This document shows, in pieces, positions 1-8,848 of a DNA stretch of 32,347 bases. Below the pieces are notes generated by a model. The model was not told the DNA's origin. It saw only the letters and a list, made by a program, of their open reading frames with translations, and searched no databases. Positions within the stretch are counted from its first letter, which is position 1. Every line of letters begins with the position of its first letter. This DNA comes from Nitrospira sp. (GTDB lineage: Bacteria > Nitrospirota > Nitrospiria > Nitrospirales > Nitrospiraceae), in assembly GCA_005116945.1 (NCBI GenBank), contig SWDH01000028.1:30911-63257 (forward strand), given 5' to 3'. The position numbers were made by a program, and so were the translations under genes.

Positions 1-2
1 GG

Positions 3-110
3 TGGATCGACCAAGCTCCTCAGTCAGACCAACAAGATTTCCATTTCCGTTTCTCCCTGCCAAAGCCGGCTCCCAATCAGGCCCCTGCTGAGTCTACGAA
101 CGTTCTCTAG
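3..110 (+). CDS. possible 3' end of a gene entering from the left
   Basis: Reading from base 3, 35 codons stay open to a TAG at 108-110. The inferred tail is proline- and glutamine-rich (ends ...PAESTNVL). One other forward frame is open for a similar distance, so this may be chance. No family is recognised. A weak call made only because the composition looks protein-like. Confidence 0.22.
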   Translation, partial: WIDQAPQSDQQDFHFRFSLPKPAPNQAPAESTNVL

Positions 111-267
111 CCTGCGTCTAACCTTCCCTCACGTATGATGTTGAGAGGATCGGTTCCACAATATCCCGCTAGCCCGCATTACTCATGAAGGGTCGTTGCG
201 AAAGCGCGCAGACGCGAAGCGAGACGGGCACTAGGAGGCGTGAAGCCCTGAGCAACTGTCTTGACGA

Positions 268-1002
<735 letters not shown>

Positions 1003-1050
1003 CTAACAGTCTGAGGTATGAGCGGCAAGCATGATCGACTTTTGGATTCA

Positions 1051-1059
1051 TGCTACACT
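1051..1059 (+). promoter_or_regulatory. extended -10 promoter for the uracil-DNA glycosylase gene
   Basis: TGC followed by TACACT (-10 at 1054-1059) forms an extended -10 element. No good -35 hexamer stands at 16-18 bases, which the TGn extension can compensate for. The -10 ends only 8 bases before the ATG at 1068, so the transcript would be leaderless or nearly so. Confidence 0.45.
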
Positions 1060-1067
1060 GCTCAACC

Positions 1068-1763
1068 ATGCGTGCGCTGACCCTCCTCAACGATCACATC
1101 ATCCACTGCACCGCCTGTTCACGACTTGTCACCTATCGGGAGGCGGTCGCCGCAGAGAAACGGAAGCAGTTTGAGAACTGGATCTATTGGGGGCGCCCGG
1201 TCCCTGGATTTGGGGATCCGCATGCGCGTCTCTATGTGCTCGGACTGGCACCTGCAGCCCATGGCGGCAACCGAACCGGACGGGTATTTACAGGGGATCG
1301 CAGCGGGGACTGGCTCTTTGACGCCCTACATCGATTTGGCTTCGCCAATCAACCCAACTCTCATCATAGGGATGATGGGTTGAAGTTATTGGATTGTTAC
1401 ATTGGTGCTACAGTCCGTTGTGCGCCGCCCGACAACAAACCGGCCCCTGAAGAATTCATGGCCTGCCGCCCCTACCTGTGGGAAGAGATTCGGTCGTTAC
1501 GGAAGATTCGAGTGGTGGTGACGCTGGGAAAGATTGCGTTCGATCATTACTTGAAAGCCTGCCGCGATGAGGGGCAGCCACTGCCCTCACCGTTCCCAAA
1601 ATTTTCCCATGGAATCGTCCGGGCCCTTCCGTGGGGCATTACACTGATTGGCTCATACCATCCAAGCCAACAAAACACCTTCACCGGACTATTGACCAGG
1701 CCGATGTTTCACCACATCTTCGCGACAGCTCGACAAAAACTTGCCGAACCACCAGGCACATGA
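1068..1763 (+). CDS. family 5 uracil-DNA glycosylase (UDGb type)
   Basis: Excises uracil, and in family-5 enzymes often hypoxanthine or other deaminated bases, from DNA to start base-excision repair. The 231-residue protein carries the family-5 active-site block GLAPAAHGGNRTGRVFTGD (about 59-77) and the second motif HPSQQNTFTG (about 205). The four cysteines expected for the 4Fe-4S cluster are visible: C14 and C17 in CTAC, then C118 and C133. I chose the ATG at 1068 because the possible upstream start at 1050 lies within the putative -10 element, and the protein start MRALTLLND fits the family. There is no Shine-Dalgarno, consistent with leaderless expression. It is a single gene, convergent with the transaldolase gene 15 bases away. 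Confidence 0.9.
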   Translation: MRALTLLNDHIIHCTACSRLVTYREAVAAEKRKQFENWIYWGRPVPGFGDPHARLYVLGLAPAAHGGNRTGRVFTGDRSGDWLFDALHRFGFANQPNSHHRDDGLKLLDCYIGATVRCAPPDNKPAPEEFMACRPYLWEEIRSLRKIRVVVTLGKIAFDHYLKACRDEGQPLPSPFPKFSHGIVRALPWGITLIGSYHPSQQNTFTGLLTRPMFHHIFATARQKLAEPPGT

Positions 1764-1778
1764 GACGACCAATAGGAT

Positions 1779-2426
1779 TTACTTCTTAGTCTGAGCTTCC
1801 CAATCCGCCAGAAACTTCTTGAGCCCACTGTCGGTCAACGGATGCTTCACCATCTGCTGAAAAATCGAGAAGGGCATCGTACAGATATGCCCACCTGCAA
1901 GCGCAGCCTCGACGACATGCTGAGGATGGCGCACACTGGCGACCAGCACTTGGGTTTTATAATCGTAATTGCGATAGATGGTCAGGATCTGTCGAATCAA
2001 CTCCATCCCGTTTGAACTGATGTCATCAAGCCGGCCGATGAAGGGGGAGACGCACCATGCACCGGCTTTTGCGGCGAGAAGCGCCTGGGTTGGAGAAAAG
2101 CACAACGTCACGTTCACCTTGATACCCTCGGCGGCCAGTTTCTTCGTGGCCTTCAATCCTTCTGCAATCAAGGGCACTTTGACGACAATGTTCTTATGAA
2201 TCTTTGCAAGCTCCTTCCCTTCTTTCACCATCGCATCGGCCTCGAGGCTGACGACTTCTGCACTGATCGGCCCATCTACGATGTTACAAATTTCGACGAG
2301 CATTTCCTTAAAGCTGCGCCCTTCCTTCGCGACGAGCGACGGATTGGTAGTCACTCCGTCGAGAAGTCCAAGGCTGGCGGCCTCCTGGATTTCCTTGACG
2401 TTGGCGGTATCAAGAAAAAATTTCAT
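1779..2426 (-). CDS. tal: transaldolase (small FSA/TalC-type family)
   Basis: Class I aldolase of the short transaldolase/fructose-6-phosphate aldolase family, 215 residues, the normal length. It transfers dihydroxyacetone units between sugar phosphates in the non-oxidative pentose phosphate pathway. The Schiff-base lysine is K83 in [15 protein letters not shown] (24-32) and SPFIGRLDD (127-135) are family blocks. Two residues separate the two activities in this family: a Glu (SAEVVS, E57) and a Phe (SPFIG, F129) are typical of true transaldolases, while Gln and Tyr mark the F6P aldolases. I therefore favour transaldolase. The ATG is preceded by AAAGGA at good distance, and a strong promoter lies upstream at 2483-2511. 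Confidence 0.92.
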   Translation of the reverse strand: MKFFLDTANVKEIQEAASLGLLDGVTTNPSLVAKEGRSFKEMLVEICNIVDGPISAEVVSLEADAMVKEGKELAKIHKNIVVKVPLIAEGLKATKKLAAEGIKVNVTLCFSPTQALLAAKAGAWCVSPFIGRLDDISSNGMELIRQILTIYRNYDYKTQVLVASVRHPQHVVEAALAGGHICTMPFSIFQQMVKHPLTDSGLKKFLADWEAQTKK

Positions 2427-2482
2427 GATGGTGTCCTTTCATATCAAGGTAAGAAATCCTTGTGATCAATGCATTATCGGTT

Positions 2483-2511
2483 ATTCTATGAAAAACTCAA
2501 CTTTCTTACAA
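2483..2511 (-). promoter_or_regulatory. sigma-70 promoter for tal
   Basis: On the minus strand TTGTAA (2506-2511) is followed after exactly 17 bases by TAGAAT (2483-2488). The start codon lies about 57 bases further on, with its own ribosome site. It is back-to-back with the promoter of the lipoprotein gene at 2534-2562. Confidence 0.65.
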
Positions 2512-2533
2512 TCATGTGCTGGGATGTGCCTGT

Positions 2534-2562
2534 TTGACAGTCCCCAGACAGCCAGTTAGAAT
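2534..2562 (+). promoter_or_regulatory. sigma-70 promoter for the small lipoprotein gene
   Basis: A consensus -35 TTGACA (2534-2539), a 17-base spacer and TAGAAT (2557-2562). The predicted start of transcription is near 2569, leaving a leader of about 50 bases. Confidence 0.75.
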
Positions 2563-2621
2563 TTACCTATGTATCGGAAACTTCGCCGTTACGCTCACCG
2601 ACAAGACCGAGGAGAGTCGCG

Positions 2622-2933
2622 ATGCAACGCTCAGCTTTAATGCTATTGTTCAGTCTAGCCCTAACCGGCTGCGGTGGTAGCAATCCCTATCTCGAACAGT
2701 CGCTGAAACCGGCTGAGCTTCAAGGCAAGGACAAGGCCTGGTTTGAGAAGAACTGGGGAGCGCCGAGCGGAAAAGCCACCAGATTTTTTGGCGGTGAAAC
2801 TTGGACCTACTATCGCATCGCGGGTGGAAAATCAGGCCTACCCCTCTTTAATTTCTCTCCTAATGAGTGCCAGATTACGCTCAAATTCGACAAAGAAGAA
2901 AAACTTTCCGACTCTAGCTACTCAGGCTGCTAG
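2622..2933 (+). CDS. small lipoprotein, possibly BamE/OmlA-like fold
   Basis: 103 residues with a classic lipoprotein signal: MQRSALMLLFSLALTGC, lipobox LTGC, lipidated Cys17. The mature part has the pattern of short outer-membrane lipoproteins that follow the SmpA/OmlA (BamE) layout: a helix ending in KAWFEKNWGAPSGKAT, then strands with ETWTYYRI and ECQITLKFDKEEKL. Two cysteines near the C-terminus (in NECQI and the last residue) could form a disulphide. GAGGAG sits just before the ATG. Function is unknown; the BamE comparison rests on pattern only. Its TAG stop shares the palindrome CTAG with the stop of the convergent gene. Confidence 0.8.
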   Translation: MQRSALMLLFSLALTGCGGSNPYLEQSLKPAELQGKDKAWFEKNWGAPSGKATRFFGGETWTYYRIAGGKSGLPLFNFSPNECQITLKFDKEEKLSDSSYSGC

Positions 2934-3181
2934 CCCGCGAGTTTTTCTTGAAATTTATGGGCACATGATCGGCTGCAGAAATAGTAGATCTGTCCTCCAA
3001 TATCTTCTGTGACCGCCACTCCCCTGGGAACAAATACAAGACAGACAGGATCTTGAACCATTTGATCCTTGCTGGGAGCAAGACGCTCTGGCTTCCCTAT
3101 AGCTTTGAACCCTTGAAGGGCTCGCCGAAGGATAAAGTACAGGACAACAAGTAGCCCGAGAATGAGAACAACTCTATACAT
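2930..3181 (-). CDS. membrane-anchored small YHS-type protein
   Basis: 83 residues. An N-terminal transmembrane helix (about 3-19, YRVVLILGLLVVLYFILRR) is followed by a basic linker and a YHS/TRASH-like metal-binding module: DPVCLVFVPRGVAV (about 44-57) and YYFCSRSCAHKFQ (66-78). The cysteines in DPVC and FCSRSC are the usual ligands of such modules. Proteins of this shape occur widely as single-pass inner-membrane proteins of unknown role; metal or redox sensing is a guess. A consensus promoter lies upstream (3207-3235). The ribosome site is weak (GGAAG). Its stop overlaps that of the lipoprotein gene by four bases. Confidence 0.82.
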   Translation of the reverse strand: MYRVVLILGLLVVLYFILRRALQGFKAIGKPERLAPSKDQMVQDPVCLVFVPRGVAVTEDIGGQIYYFCSRSCAHKFQEKLAG

Positions 3182-3206
3182 AGGGGCTAGGCTTCCTTAT
3201 GCCACA

Positions 3207-3235
3207 ATCCTATGGGACATGATCATCGCTGTCAA
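3207..3235 (-). promoter_or_regulatory. sigma-70 promoter for the YHS-type protein
   Basis: Minus strand TTGACA (3230-3235), 17-base spacer, TAGGAT (3207-3212). The ATG follows about 25 bases after the -10, so the leader is short but present. Confidence 0.7.
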
Positions 3236-3392
3236 GGACTCCTATTCTCCCCTGGTTTATCCTCTACCGAATTCTCAACTGCACCAATTGAGTCAGATGG
3301 CCTAGCCGGAGATGAACGGATAGGCTATTTCCTCAGAGGACCCAGTACTTCAGATGGATATGCTTCCATTTTCCATCATGGTACATTGCGAC

Positions 3393-3545
3393 ATGACAAT
3401 TTGTGATAAATGCCGCGGCGCAATGTTACCGGAACGGGCAGTGGATTTGAACGCAGGGCTTGCGATCACAGTGTTTGCCTGCTTAAACTGTGGTCGTCGG
3501 AAATCAGCGGACCAAGAACCTCGCCCCATTACCGCAAGACATTAA
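3393..3545 (+). CDS. mini zinc-ribbon protein, function unknown
   Basis: A 50-residue product from the ATG at 3393 (in-frame ATGs also at 3354 and 3378). It begins MTICDKCRG and contains two CxxC knuckles, CDKC and CLNC, about 30 residues apart, the layout of a treble-clef or zinc-ribbon fold. I believe I have seen similar tiny proteins in Nitrospira genomes, but cannot verify this. The Cys pairs argue for real coding. No ribosome site is obvious; TGG-TACATT just upstream could be an extended -10 but is rather close. Confidence 0.5.
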   Translation: MTICDKCRGAMLPERAVDLNAGLAITVFACLNCGRRKSADQEPRPITARH

Positions 3546-3893
3546 CCCGCACGGCAATCAAACCAAAGCGGTTCGCGTACGACGAGCGTACAGCAGCCCT
3601 CCATCAGGAAATCATCCCAAATGTGATTGGGTGGATTCCATAGGTGAAGAGTGCGCGTGGCTATATCCTCTCATCCCTAAACGACAAACCTCTGCCCTCA
3701 AGTCTACAAGCACACACAACCTCGATGAAGTCGGCGGTTAGCTGCACAGTGTTGCATCGCCTACAAGTTTGTTCACGCCCTTGAAACTATCCTGCTAGCT
3801 TCTCGTTTTGCTTTCGTTTGAGCGGAAGCTCCGCCAAGGTGGCAGATAGTTGATGGGAATGTTCATGGGTAGTCACTGGATAGGAGCAGAAAA
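3546..3893. other. intergenic stretch with no supported gene
   Basis: About 350 bases between the mini zinc-ribbon gene and the end of dapB. Short open frames here lack ribosome sites and recognisable sequence. A 5-bp hairpin GCGGA/TCCGC near 3820-3835 has no T-run, so I do not call it a terminator. Confidence 0.5.
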
Positions 3894-4697
3894 CTATCGA
3901 AGGTTGAGCACATCAAGCATGTCATACAAGCCTGGTGGTTGTTGAACCACCCAACGAGCGGCACGCAAAGCACCTCCTGCGAAGGTATCTCGGCTACTCG
4001 CTCGGTGCGTTACTTCGATGCGCTCACCCATTCCACCGAAGAGAATCGTATGGTCGCCGACAATGTCGCCGGCACGGATGGTTTGTATTCCAATCTCACC
4101 TTTTTTTCGCTCTCCGATAAGACCTTTTCTCGCATAGACGCCGACCTGATCTAAGTCACGACTCACAGCTTTTGCCAAAACTTCTGCAATCTTGAGGGCC
4201 GTCCCGCTAGGCGCATCTTTTTTAAGACGATGATGAGCTTCAATCACTTCAATGTCGTAGTCCTCTCCCAACGTTTTCGCCATCTCACCGATGACCTTGT
4301 AGATCAGATTGACTCCCACGCTCATATTGGGGGACAGCACACAGGGGACTTGGCAGGCCAGCGATTTCACCTCTTCGAGCTGAGGAGCGGAAAACCCCGT
4401 CGTGCCGATCACCATGGCTCGTTTATGCTGCGCCACCGTACGCAAGTGATGCAACGTCGCTTCAGGGGCGGAGAAATCGACGACCACTTCACCTCGGTCA
4501 AGGAGCGCCCCAAGATCGGCGGTAATCGGAATACCTGCGCGGCCGCAGCCCGCTATCTCTCCGGCATCGTCGCCCACAGCCTGATGGCTCTTCCCCTCTA
4601 TGGCTCCGGCCAGTGCCATGGTCGTCGAATCTTTGATAAGGGAAACCAGCCGACAGCCCATGCGACCGGCAGCCCCTGCAACAATGACGTTGATCAT
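3894..4697 (-). CDS. dapB: 4-hydroxy-tetrahydrodipicolinate reductase
   Basis: Reduces 4-hydroxy-tetrahydrodipicolinate with NAD(P)H, the second committed step toward diaminopimelate and lysine. 267 residues, the normal length. The N-terminal Rossmann motif is GAAGRMG (8-14). The substrate-binding and catalytic block EAHHRLKKDAPSGTA (153-167) holds the His pair and Lys residues of the family, and VIGTTGFS (96-103) is the dinucleotide/hinge segment. It is the last gene of the lysA-dapA-dapB group, 32 bases after dapA, so probably co-transcribed. Confidence 0.97.
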   Translation of the reverse strand: MINVIVAGAAGRMGCRLVSLIKDSTTMALAGAIEGKSHQAVGDDAGEIAGCGRAGIPITADLGALLDRGEVVVDFSAPEATLHHLRTVAQHKRAMVIGTTGFSAPQLEEVKSLACQVPCVLSPNMSVGVNLIYKVIGEMAKTLGEDYDIEVIEAHHRLKKDAPSGTALKIAEVLAKAVSRDLDQVGVYARKGLIGERKKGEIGIQTIRAGDIVGDHTILFGGMGERIEVTHRASSRDTFAGGALRAARWVVQQPPGLYDMLDVLNLR

Positions 4698-4729
4698 AGA
4701 ATGAGTACCAGAGCTCGGCCTTCCAATCT

Positions 4730-5602
4730 CTATACGAGGCCTGCATCCTTTAAGGCCCGTGCAAGTTGGCTCTTGGTCTCCGTCGCCATGGCACAGAGCG
4801 GCAGCCGCAACTCTGGATCGATTTTCCCCATCATACCTAACGCGGTTTTCACCGGAATCGGATTGGTCTCGTAAAAAAGCGCGGTAAAGAGCGGAGACAA
4901 TGCGAAATGAATCCGCCGCGCCTCATCAATGTGGCCGACTAGAAAGGCCTTGACCAATTGAGCCATCTCGGATGGAACGATATTTGACGTGACGCTGATG
5001 ACCCCCTTTCCTCCGACTGCCATCATGGGCAATGTCAGGGCATCATCACCTGCAAGGACTGTCATCCGATCGCCACAAGTACTCGCGATCTCCGAAGCCT
5101 GCTGGACCGATCCGCTACCCTCTTTGATCCCGACAATGTTCTGGAATCCACAAAGCCTTGCCACAGTGGATGGCACCATGTTCACGCCAGTCCGCCCAGG
5201 AATGTTATACAGAATCTGCGGAAGGTCCACAGCTTCAGCGATCGCTTTGTAATGCCGGTACAGCCCCTCTTGCGTCGGCTTATTGTAATAGGGGGTAATG
5301 AGCAGTGCCCCATCGGCGCCCGCTTGCTTGGCATGCTTGGTGAGCGACACCGCTTCTGCCGTGCTGTTGGAGCCAGACCCGGCAATCACGGGAACACGAC
5401 GATTGACCACCTCGACGGTCAACTCAACCACGCGGTGATGTTCCTGGTGTGTGAGGGTGGCAGATTCGCCGGTGGTCCCGCAGGGAACAATCCCACTTGT
5501 CCCGTTGGCAATTTGCCATTCAATCAGATCGCCGAAGGCCCGCTCGTCGAGCTTACCATTCCGGAACGGGGTGACAATGGCAATCAGTGCACCTGTAAAC
5601 AT
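4730..5602 (-). CDS. dapA: 4-hydroxy-tetrahydrodipicolinate synthase
   Basis: Condenses pyruvate with aspartate semialdehyde, the first committed step of the DAP/lysine pathway. 290 residues, a full-length TIM-barrel aldolase. The Schiff-base lysine is K160 (GIKEGSGS). The proton-relay residues T43/T44 (CGTTGES) and Y132 (YNIPGRTG) are present, as is TPYYNKPTQEG (103-113). GAGGAAGC stands directly before the ATG. It sits 28 bases downstream of lysA and 32 upstream of dapB. Lysine feedback cannot be judged from sequence alone. Confidence 0.97.
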   Translation of the reverse strand: MFTGALIAIVTPFRNGKLDERAFGDLIEWQIANGTSGIVPCGTTGESATLTHQEHHRVVELTVEVVNRRVPVIAGSGSNSTAEAVSLTKHAKQAGADGALLITPYYNKPTQEGLYRHYKAIAEAVDLPQILYNIPGRTGVNMVPSTVARLCGFQNIVGIKEGSGSVQQASEIASTCGDRMTVLAGDDALTLPMMAVGGKGVISVTSNIVPSEMAQLVKAFLVGHIDEARRIHFALSPLFTALFYETNPIPVKTALGMMGKIDPELRLPLCAMATETKSQLARALKDAGLV

Positions 5603-5630
5603 GCTTCCTCCGTCGCCGCAGAACCGATCT

Positions 5631-6893
5631 TCAATCGAGAAATGCCGGAATCGATTCGCCCTTTATCAAGTCGTCGTACGTCTCTCTGGTCTTGATGATG
5701 TGGATCTCGCCGCCTTTGATCAGAACTTCCGGGACCCGCGGTCTCGAATTGTAATTGGAGGCCATCACAAATCCATAGGCTCCCGCGCTCATCACCGCCA
5801 GCATGTCGCCTGGATTGACCTCCGGCAGCGATCGATCCTTTGCCAGAAAATCGCCGGATTCACAGACCGGCCCCACAACATCCACTTGGTGTTTGGGCCG
5901 CTTCGTGACCGCTTCCGACAAAGGCCGGATCTCATGATAGGCTCCGTAGAGACTCGGTCTGATCAGATCGTTCATCGCCGCATCGACGATAATAAACCGC
6001 TTCGCCTCGCCGTCCTTCCGATACAGTACTTTCGTGACAAGAATACCGGCATTGCCGACGATGACGCGACCCGGCTCCATGATGAGGGTGACGTTCAAAT
6101 CCTTCAACAACGGCGATACCGCGTCCGCTAAATCTTGTGGTAACGGAGGCGTTTCATCCGAGTAGGTAATGCCGAGGCCGCCGCCGATATTGACGTACCG
6201 GATGTTGATTCCCTGATCCTTCAAGGCTCCAACCAGCTTCACCACTTTTTTCACGGCCTCGACGAATGGGGTGACTTCCGTCAACTGCGACCCAATATGC
6301 TTATGGACTCCGACGACATCGATGTTGGCGAGCGAAGACGCCAACGTAAATTCTTCGAGTGCCCGATCGGCGGCAATCCCGAACTTGCTTTTTTTGAGAC
6401 CGGTCGAAATGTAGGGGTGCGTTTTCGGATCGATGTCTGGATTGATGCGCAGGGCAACTCTCGCCTTAGTCCCAACGGAAGCCGCCACCTCATTCAGCGC
6501 TTGCAACTCAGCCGAAGATTCGACATTGAACATGAGGACGTCGGCCTTCAAGGCCTCACGAATCTCTTCCGCACTTTTGCCGACACCCGCGAAGACGATC
6601 TTTGAGGGAGGAACGCCCGCCTTGAGCGCTCGAAAGAGTTCCCCGCCGGACACAATATCCACCCCGCTCCCCTCCTTCGCCATGAGACGGAGGATTGCGA
6701 TATTGGAATTTGCCTTCATCGCGAAGGCAATCACATGGGGTACACTCTTAAAGGCTCCATCGTAGGCTCGATAATGACGAACGAGAGTCTCATAGCTGTA
6801 GACATAACAGGGCGTGCCGACCTCTTTGGCAATCCGGCTGACCGGCACCTGCTCGCAATAGAGTTCGCCATGTCGATATTCAAAATTATGCAT
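5631..6893 (-). CDS. lysA: diaminopimelate decarboxylase
   Basis: PLP enzyme that decarboxylates meso-diaminopimelate to lysine, the last step of the pathway. 420 residues. The PLP lysine is K60 (AFAMKANSN). HKHIGSQ (198-204), the phosphate loop NIGGGLGI (235-242), EPGR (273-276) and the catalytic CESGDFLA (344-351) are all intact. The product has the usual length for fold-III DAP decarboxylases. The ATG is overlapped by the stop of a small upstream reading frame (8-base overlap), suggesting translational coupling to it. A promoter candidate lies at 7111-7140. It is followed closely by dapA and dapB. Confidence 0.97.
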   Translation of the reverse strand: MHNFEYRHGELYCEQVPVSRIAKEVGTPCYVYSYETLVRHYRAYDGAFKSVPHVIAFAMKANSNIAILRLMAKEGSGVDIVSGGELFRALKAGVPPSKIVFAGVGKSAEEIREALKADVLMFNVESSAELQALNEVAASVGTKARVALRINPDIDPKTHPYISTGLKKSKFGIAADRALEEFTLASSLANIDVVGVHKHIGSQLTEVTPFVEAVKKVVKLVGALKDQGINIRYVNIGGGLGITYSDETPPLPQDLADAVSPLLKDLNVTLIMEPGRVIVGNAGILVTKVLYRKDGEAKRFIIVDAAMNDLIRPSLYGAYHEIRPLSEAVTKRPKHQVDVVGPVCESGDFLAKDRSLPEVNPGDMLAVMSAGAYGFVMASNYNSRPRVPEVLIKGGEIHIIKTRETYDDLIKGESIPAFLD

Positions 6894-7064
6894 TCTTCAA
6901 ATCTTCATTGAGATGTTTGAGTCCTGCGAACAAGAAACCCTCCAAAATCTGGTTGATCAATTCAAGGCATTCAGGCGTTCGAGGGTACCAGAGAGATCCA
7001 CGAACAGAGCAGCGAGCGTGTCATGCCGCTCTCTATCGGTACCGTCTTTCGTTATCGCTCCCAT
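6886..7064 (-). pseudogene. small helical ORF before lysA, apparently frameshifted
   Basis: From the ATG at 7064 a frame reads MGAITKDG...LERLNALN and stops at 6957. The frame one base back stays protein-like to a TAA at 6886-6888, with the tail LELINQILEGFLFAGL followed by KHLNEDLKNA. One inserted base around 6958-6965 would join them into a single protein of roughly 60 residues, all amphipathic helix, whose stop overlaps the lysA start by 8 bases. I read this as one real small gene broken by a -1 change (mutation, sequencing error or, less likely, recoding). No Shine-Dalgarno precedes the ATG, but the promoter at 7111-7140 would transcribe it. Function unknown. Confidence 0.5.
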
Positions 7065-7110
7065 GGCGTTTACTACGGAGGGAGGCGCGCGGCAATAATG
7101 AATGGGCCTC

Positions 7111-7140
7111 AGTATAGCGTTATCACGCGACAGAGGTCTA
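7111..7140 (-). promoter_or_regulatory. internal promoter candidate for lysA-dapA-dapB
   Basis: Minus strand TAGACC (7135-7140), 18-base spacer, TATACT (7111-7116). It lies in the only long gap (about 270 bases) of the arg-lys gene block, so it probably starts transcription of the small ORF and lysA group independently of arg. Confidence 0.45.
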
Positions 7141-7160
7141 GCAGACCATCGCCTCAAATA

Positions 7161-7439
7161 TTACCGAGTCCCCACTGGTTGTAACGTGGGAAGATCGACA
7201 TCCTGCCCCTGCAACAATGGATCCGGCTGTGGCTCTATACCATCGGCCGCCTTTGCAGCCTCACGCTGTTTCTCCTGAAGGGCCTCCAGTTTCTTTTGCC
7301 GCTCAATGGTCGGAGTCACACCGACACTTTCAGGTGGGATCGGCGCCCCCACAGCCCCACAGGCCGCCAACGTTGCCATCACCACCACCACGACAATAGA
7401 CGTGACCGTGGACGTCACATTCGACGCACAGACCTTCAT
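7161..7439 (-). CDS. small lipoprotein, LptM/YifL-like
   Basis: 92 residues. The signal peptide ends in a lipobox, TLAACG, with the lipidated cysteine at about residue 27. The mature start CGAVGAPIPPE resembles the CGxxGPLxxP start of the LptM (YifL) lipoprotein-attachment family, which in many Gram-negative bacteria sits next to lysA or dapF. LptM of E. coli helps mature the LPS translocon LptDE; that role is only suggested here. The rest is a charged helix (IERQKKLEALQEKQREAAKA) and a proline-rich tail. Its ATG overlaps the argH stop (ATGA), so it is translated with the arg genes. Confidence 0.8.
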   Translation of the reverse strand: MKVCASNVTSTVTSIVVVVVMATLAACGAVGAPIPPESVGVTPTIERQKKLEALQEKQREAAKAADGIEPQPDPLLQGQDVDLPTLQPVGTR

Positions 7440-8848
7440 GAGAATATTCGCTCGAGTTCTTTGATGCGCTGTTCCACTCTTGTGCGAGCCGTTCCACCTA
7501 TCTGAGACTTCCGATCGATGGCGGCAGTAATCGTCAACCGATCGAACAGACCCTTCTCAATTCGCTCGGAAAATGTCCGCAGCTCCTTGAGTGAGAAGCT
7601 CGTGAGTTCACGGCTTTGATCCAATGCAGCCCGCACCAGCCTGCCTGTAATCGCATGCGCTTCACGAAACGGTATTCCTCTCGTCACAAGATAGTCCGCC
7701 ACCTCCGTCGCCAGCATCCCTCCACCCTGAACGGCCCGTTTGAGAACATCACGGTTGACGGTGACTCGGCGCATCAATTCAGTCAAGATTTTCACCGAGG
7801 CCGTAACGGTATCGAGCGCATCGAACAGCGCCGGCTTATCTTCTTGAAGATCTCGGTTATAACTCAAGGGAAGAGCCTTGAGCATCGTCAACAGATTGAT
7901 CAAATGGCCATAGACCCGTCCCGTCTTGCCCCGCACCAGTTCGGGCACATCGGGATTCTTCTTCTGCGGCATCATACTGCTTCCGGTACAAAAGGCATCG
8001 GGAAGCTCGATGAATCGGAACTCCTGGGACGACCAGAGAATGAGTTCTTCACTGAGCCGGGATAGATGCATCATAGTAATCGACAGTGCCGAGGCCACCT
8101 CAATCATGAAATCCCGATCTGATACCGTATCGAGGCTGTTGTGCGTCACAGAAGGAAAGCCCAATAATCCAGCGGTAAACCGGCGGTCGACCGGGTAATT
8201 GGTTCCTGCGAGCGCACCGGCGCCTAGCGGCATCACATTCACACGCACCGATGCATCGCGAAATCGCCCCTTATCCCGCTCGATCATTTCCACATAGGCC
8301 AGCAGATGATGCGCAAACAGCACAGGCTGGGCTCGCTGTAGATGCGTATAGCCCGGCATCGCAACCGCGAGATTCGCCTTCCCCTTCGCCACCAAGACCC
8401 GTTGAAAATTTTCCAAATCCACGACGATCCGGCTGAGTTCGTCCCGCAAGTAGAGCCGAATATCAAGGGAGACCTGATCGTTGCGGCTTCGGCCCGTGTG
8501 CAACTTACCGCCCAGGGGGCCAATCAATTCTGTCAAACGGCGCTCAACCGCCATGTGAATATCTTCATCCTGAGGCAAAAATCGAAAACGCCCTCGATCC
8601 AACTCCGTCTTCACCGACTCCAAACCCCGCACGATTGTCTTGGTTTCAGAAGCGGTCAGCACGCGGGCCTTTCCCAAGGTCTTGCAGTGGGCGATACTGC
8701 CCTGAATGTCATGCGCGTAGAGCCGACGATCGACCGCGACCGACACCGTGAACGACTCCACCAATCGGTTCGTTTTCTGTTTGAATCGACCGCTCCAGGC
8801 CTTTCCGTCTTTCGATGCGGCAGTGCCGCGGCTCGTTGCTCGTGCCAT
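7436..8848 (-). CDS. argH: argininosuccinate lyase
   Basis: Splits argininosuccinate into arginine and fumarate, the final step of arginine synthesis. 470 residues, normal length for the fumarase/aspartase superfamily. The signature GSSMMPQKKNPD is at 289-300, with the catalytic serine in the mobile loop at 290 or 291. The catalytic His lies in GYTHLQRAQP (167-176), and HTGRSRNDQV (117-126) is intact. An N-terminal extension of about 15 Ser/Lys-rich residues precedes WSGRF. It joins argG by a one-base TAATG overlap and the downstream lipoprotein by ATGA. Confidence 0.97.
   Translation of the reverse strand: MARATSRGTAASKDGKAWSGRFKQKTNRLVESFTVSVAVDRRLYAHDIQGSIAHCKTLGKARVLTASETKTIVRGLESVKTELDRGRFRFLPQDEDIHMAVERRLTELIGPLGGKLHTGRSRNDQVSLDIRLYLRDELSRIVVDLENFQRVLVAKGKANLAVAMPGYTHLQRAQPVLFAHHLLAYVEMIERDKGRFRDASVRVNVMPLGAGALAGTNYPVDRRFTAGLLGFPSVTHNSLDTVSDRDFMIEVASALSITMMHLSRLSEELILWSSQEFRFIELPDAFCTGSSMMPQKKNPDVPELVRGKTGRVYGHLINLLTMLKALPLSYNRDLQEDKPALFDALDTVTASVKILTELMRRVTVNRDVLKRAVQGGGMLATEVADYLVTRGIPFREAHAITGRLVRAALDQSRELTSFSLKELRTFSERIEKGLFDRLTITAAIDRKSQIGGTARTRVEQRIKELERIFS

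Noticed and set aside
1779-2426. Fructose-6-phosphate aldolase instead of transaldolase
   Set aside because: The active-site Glu57 and Phe129 fit transaldolase; the aldolases carry Gln and Tyr there.
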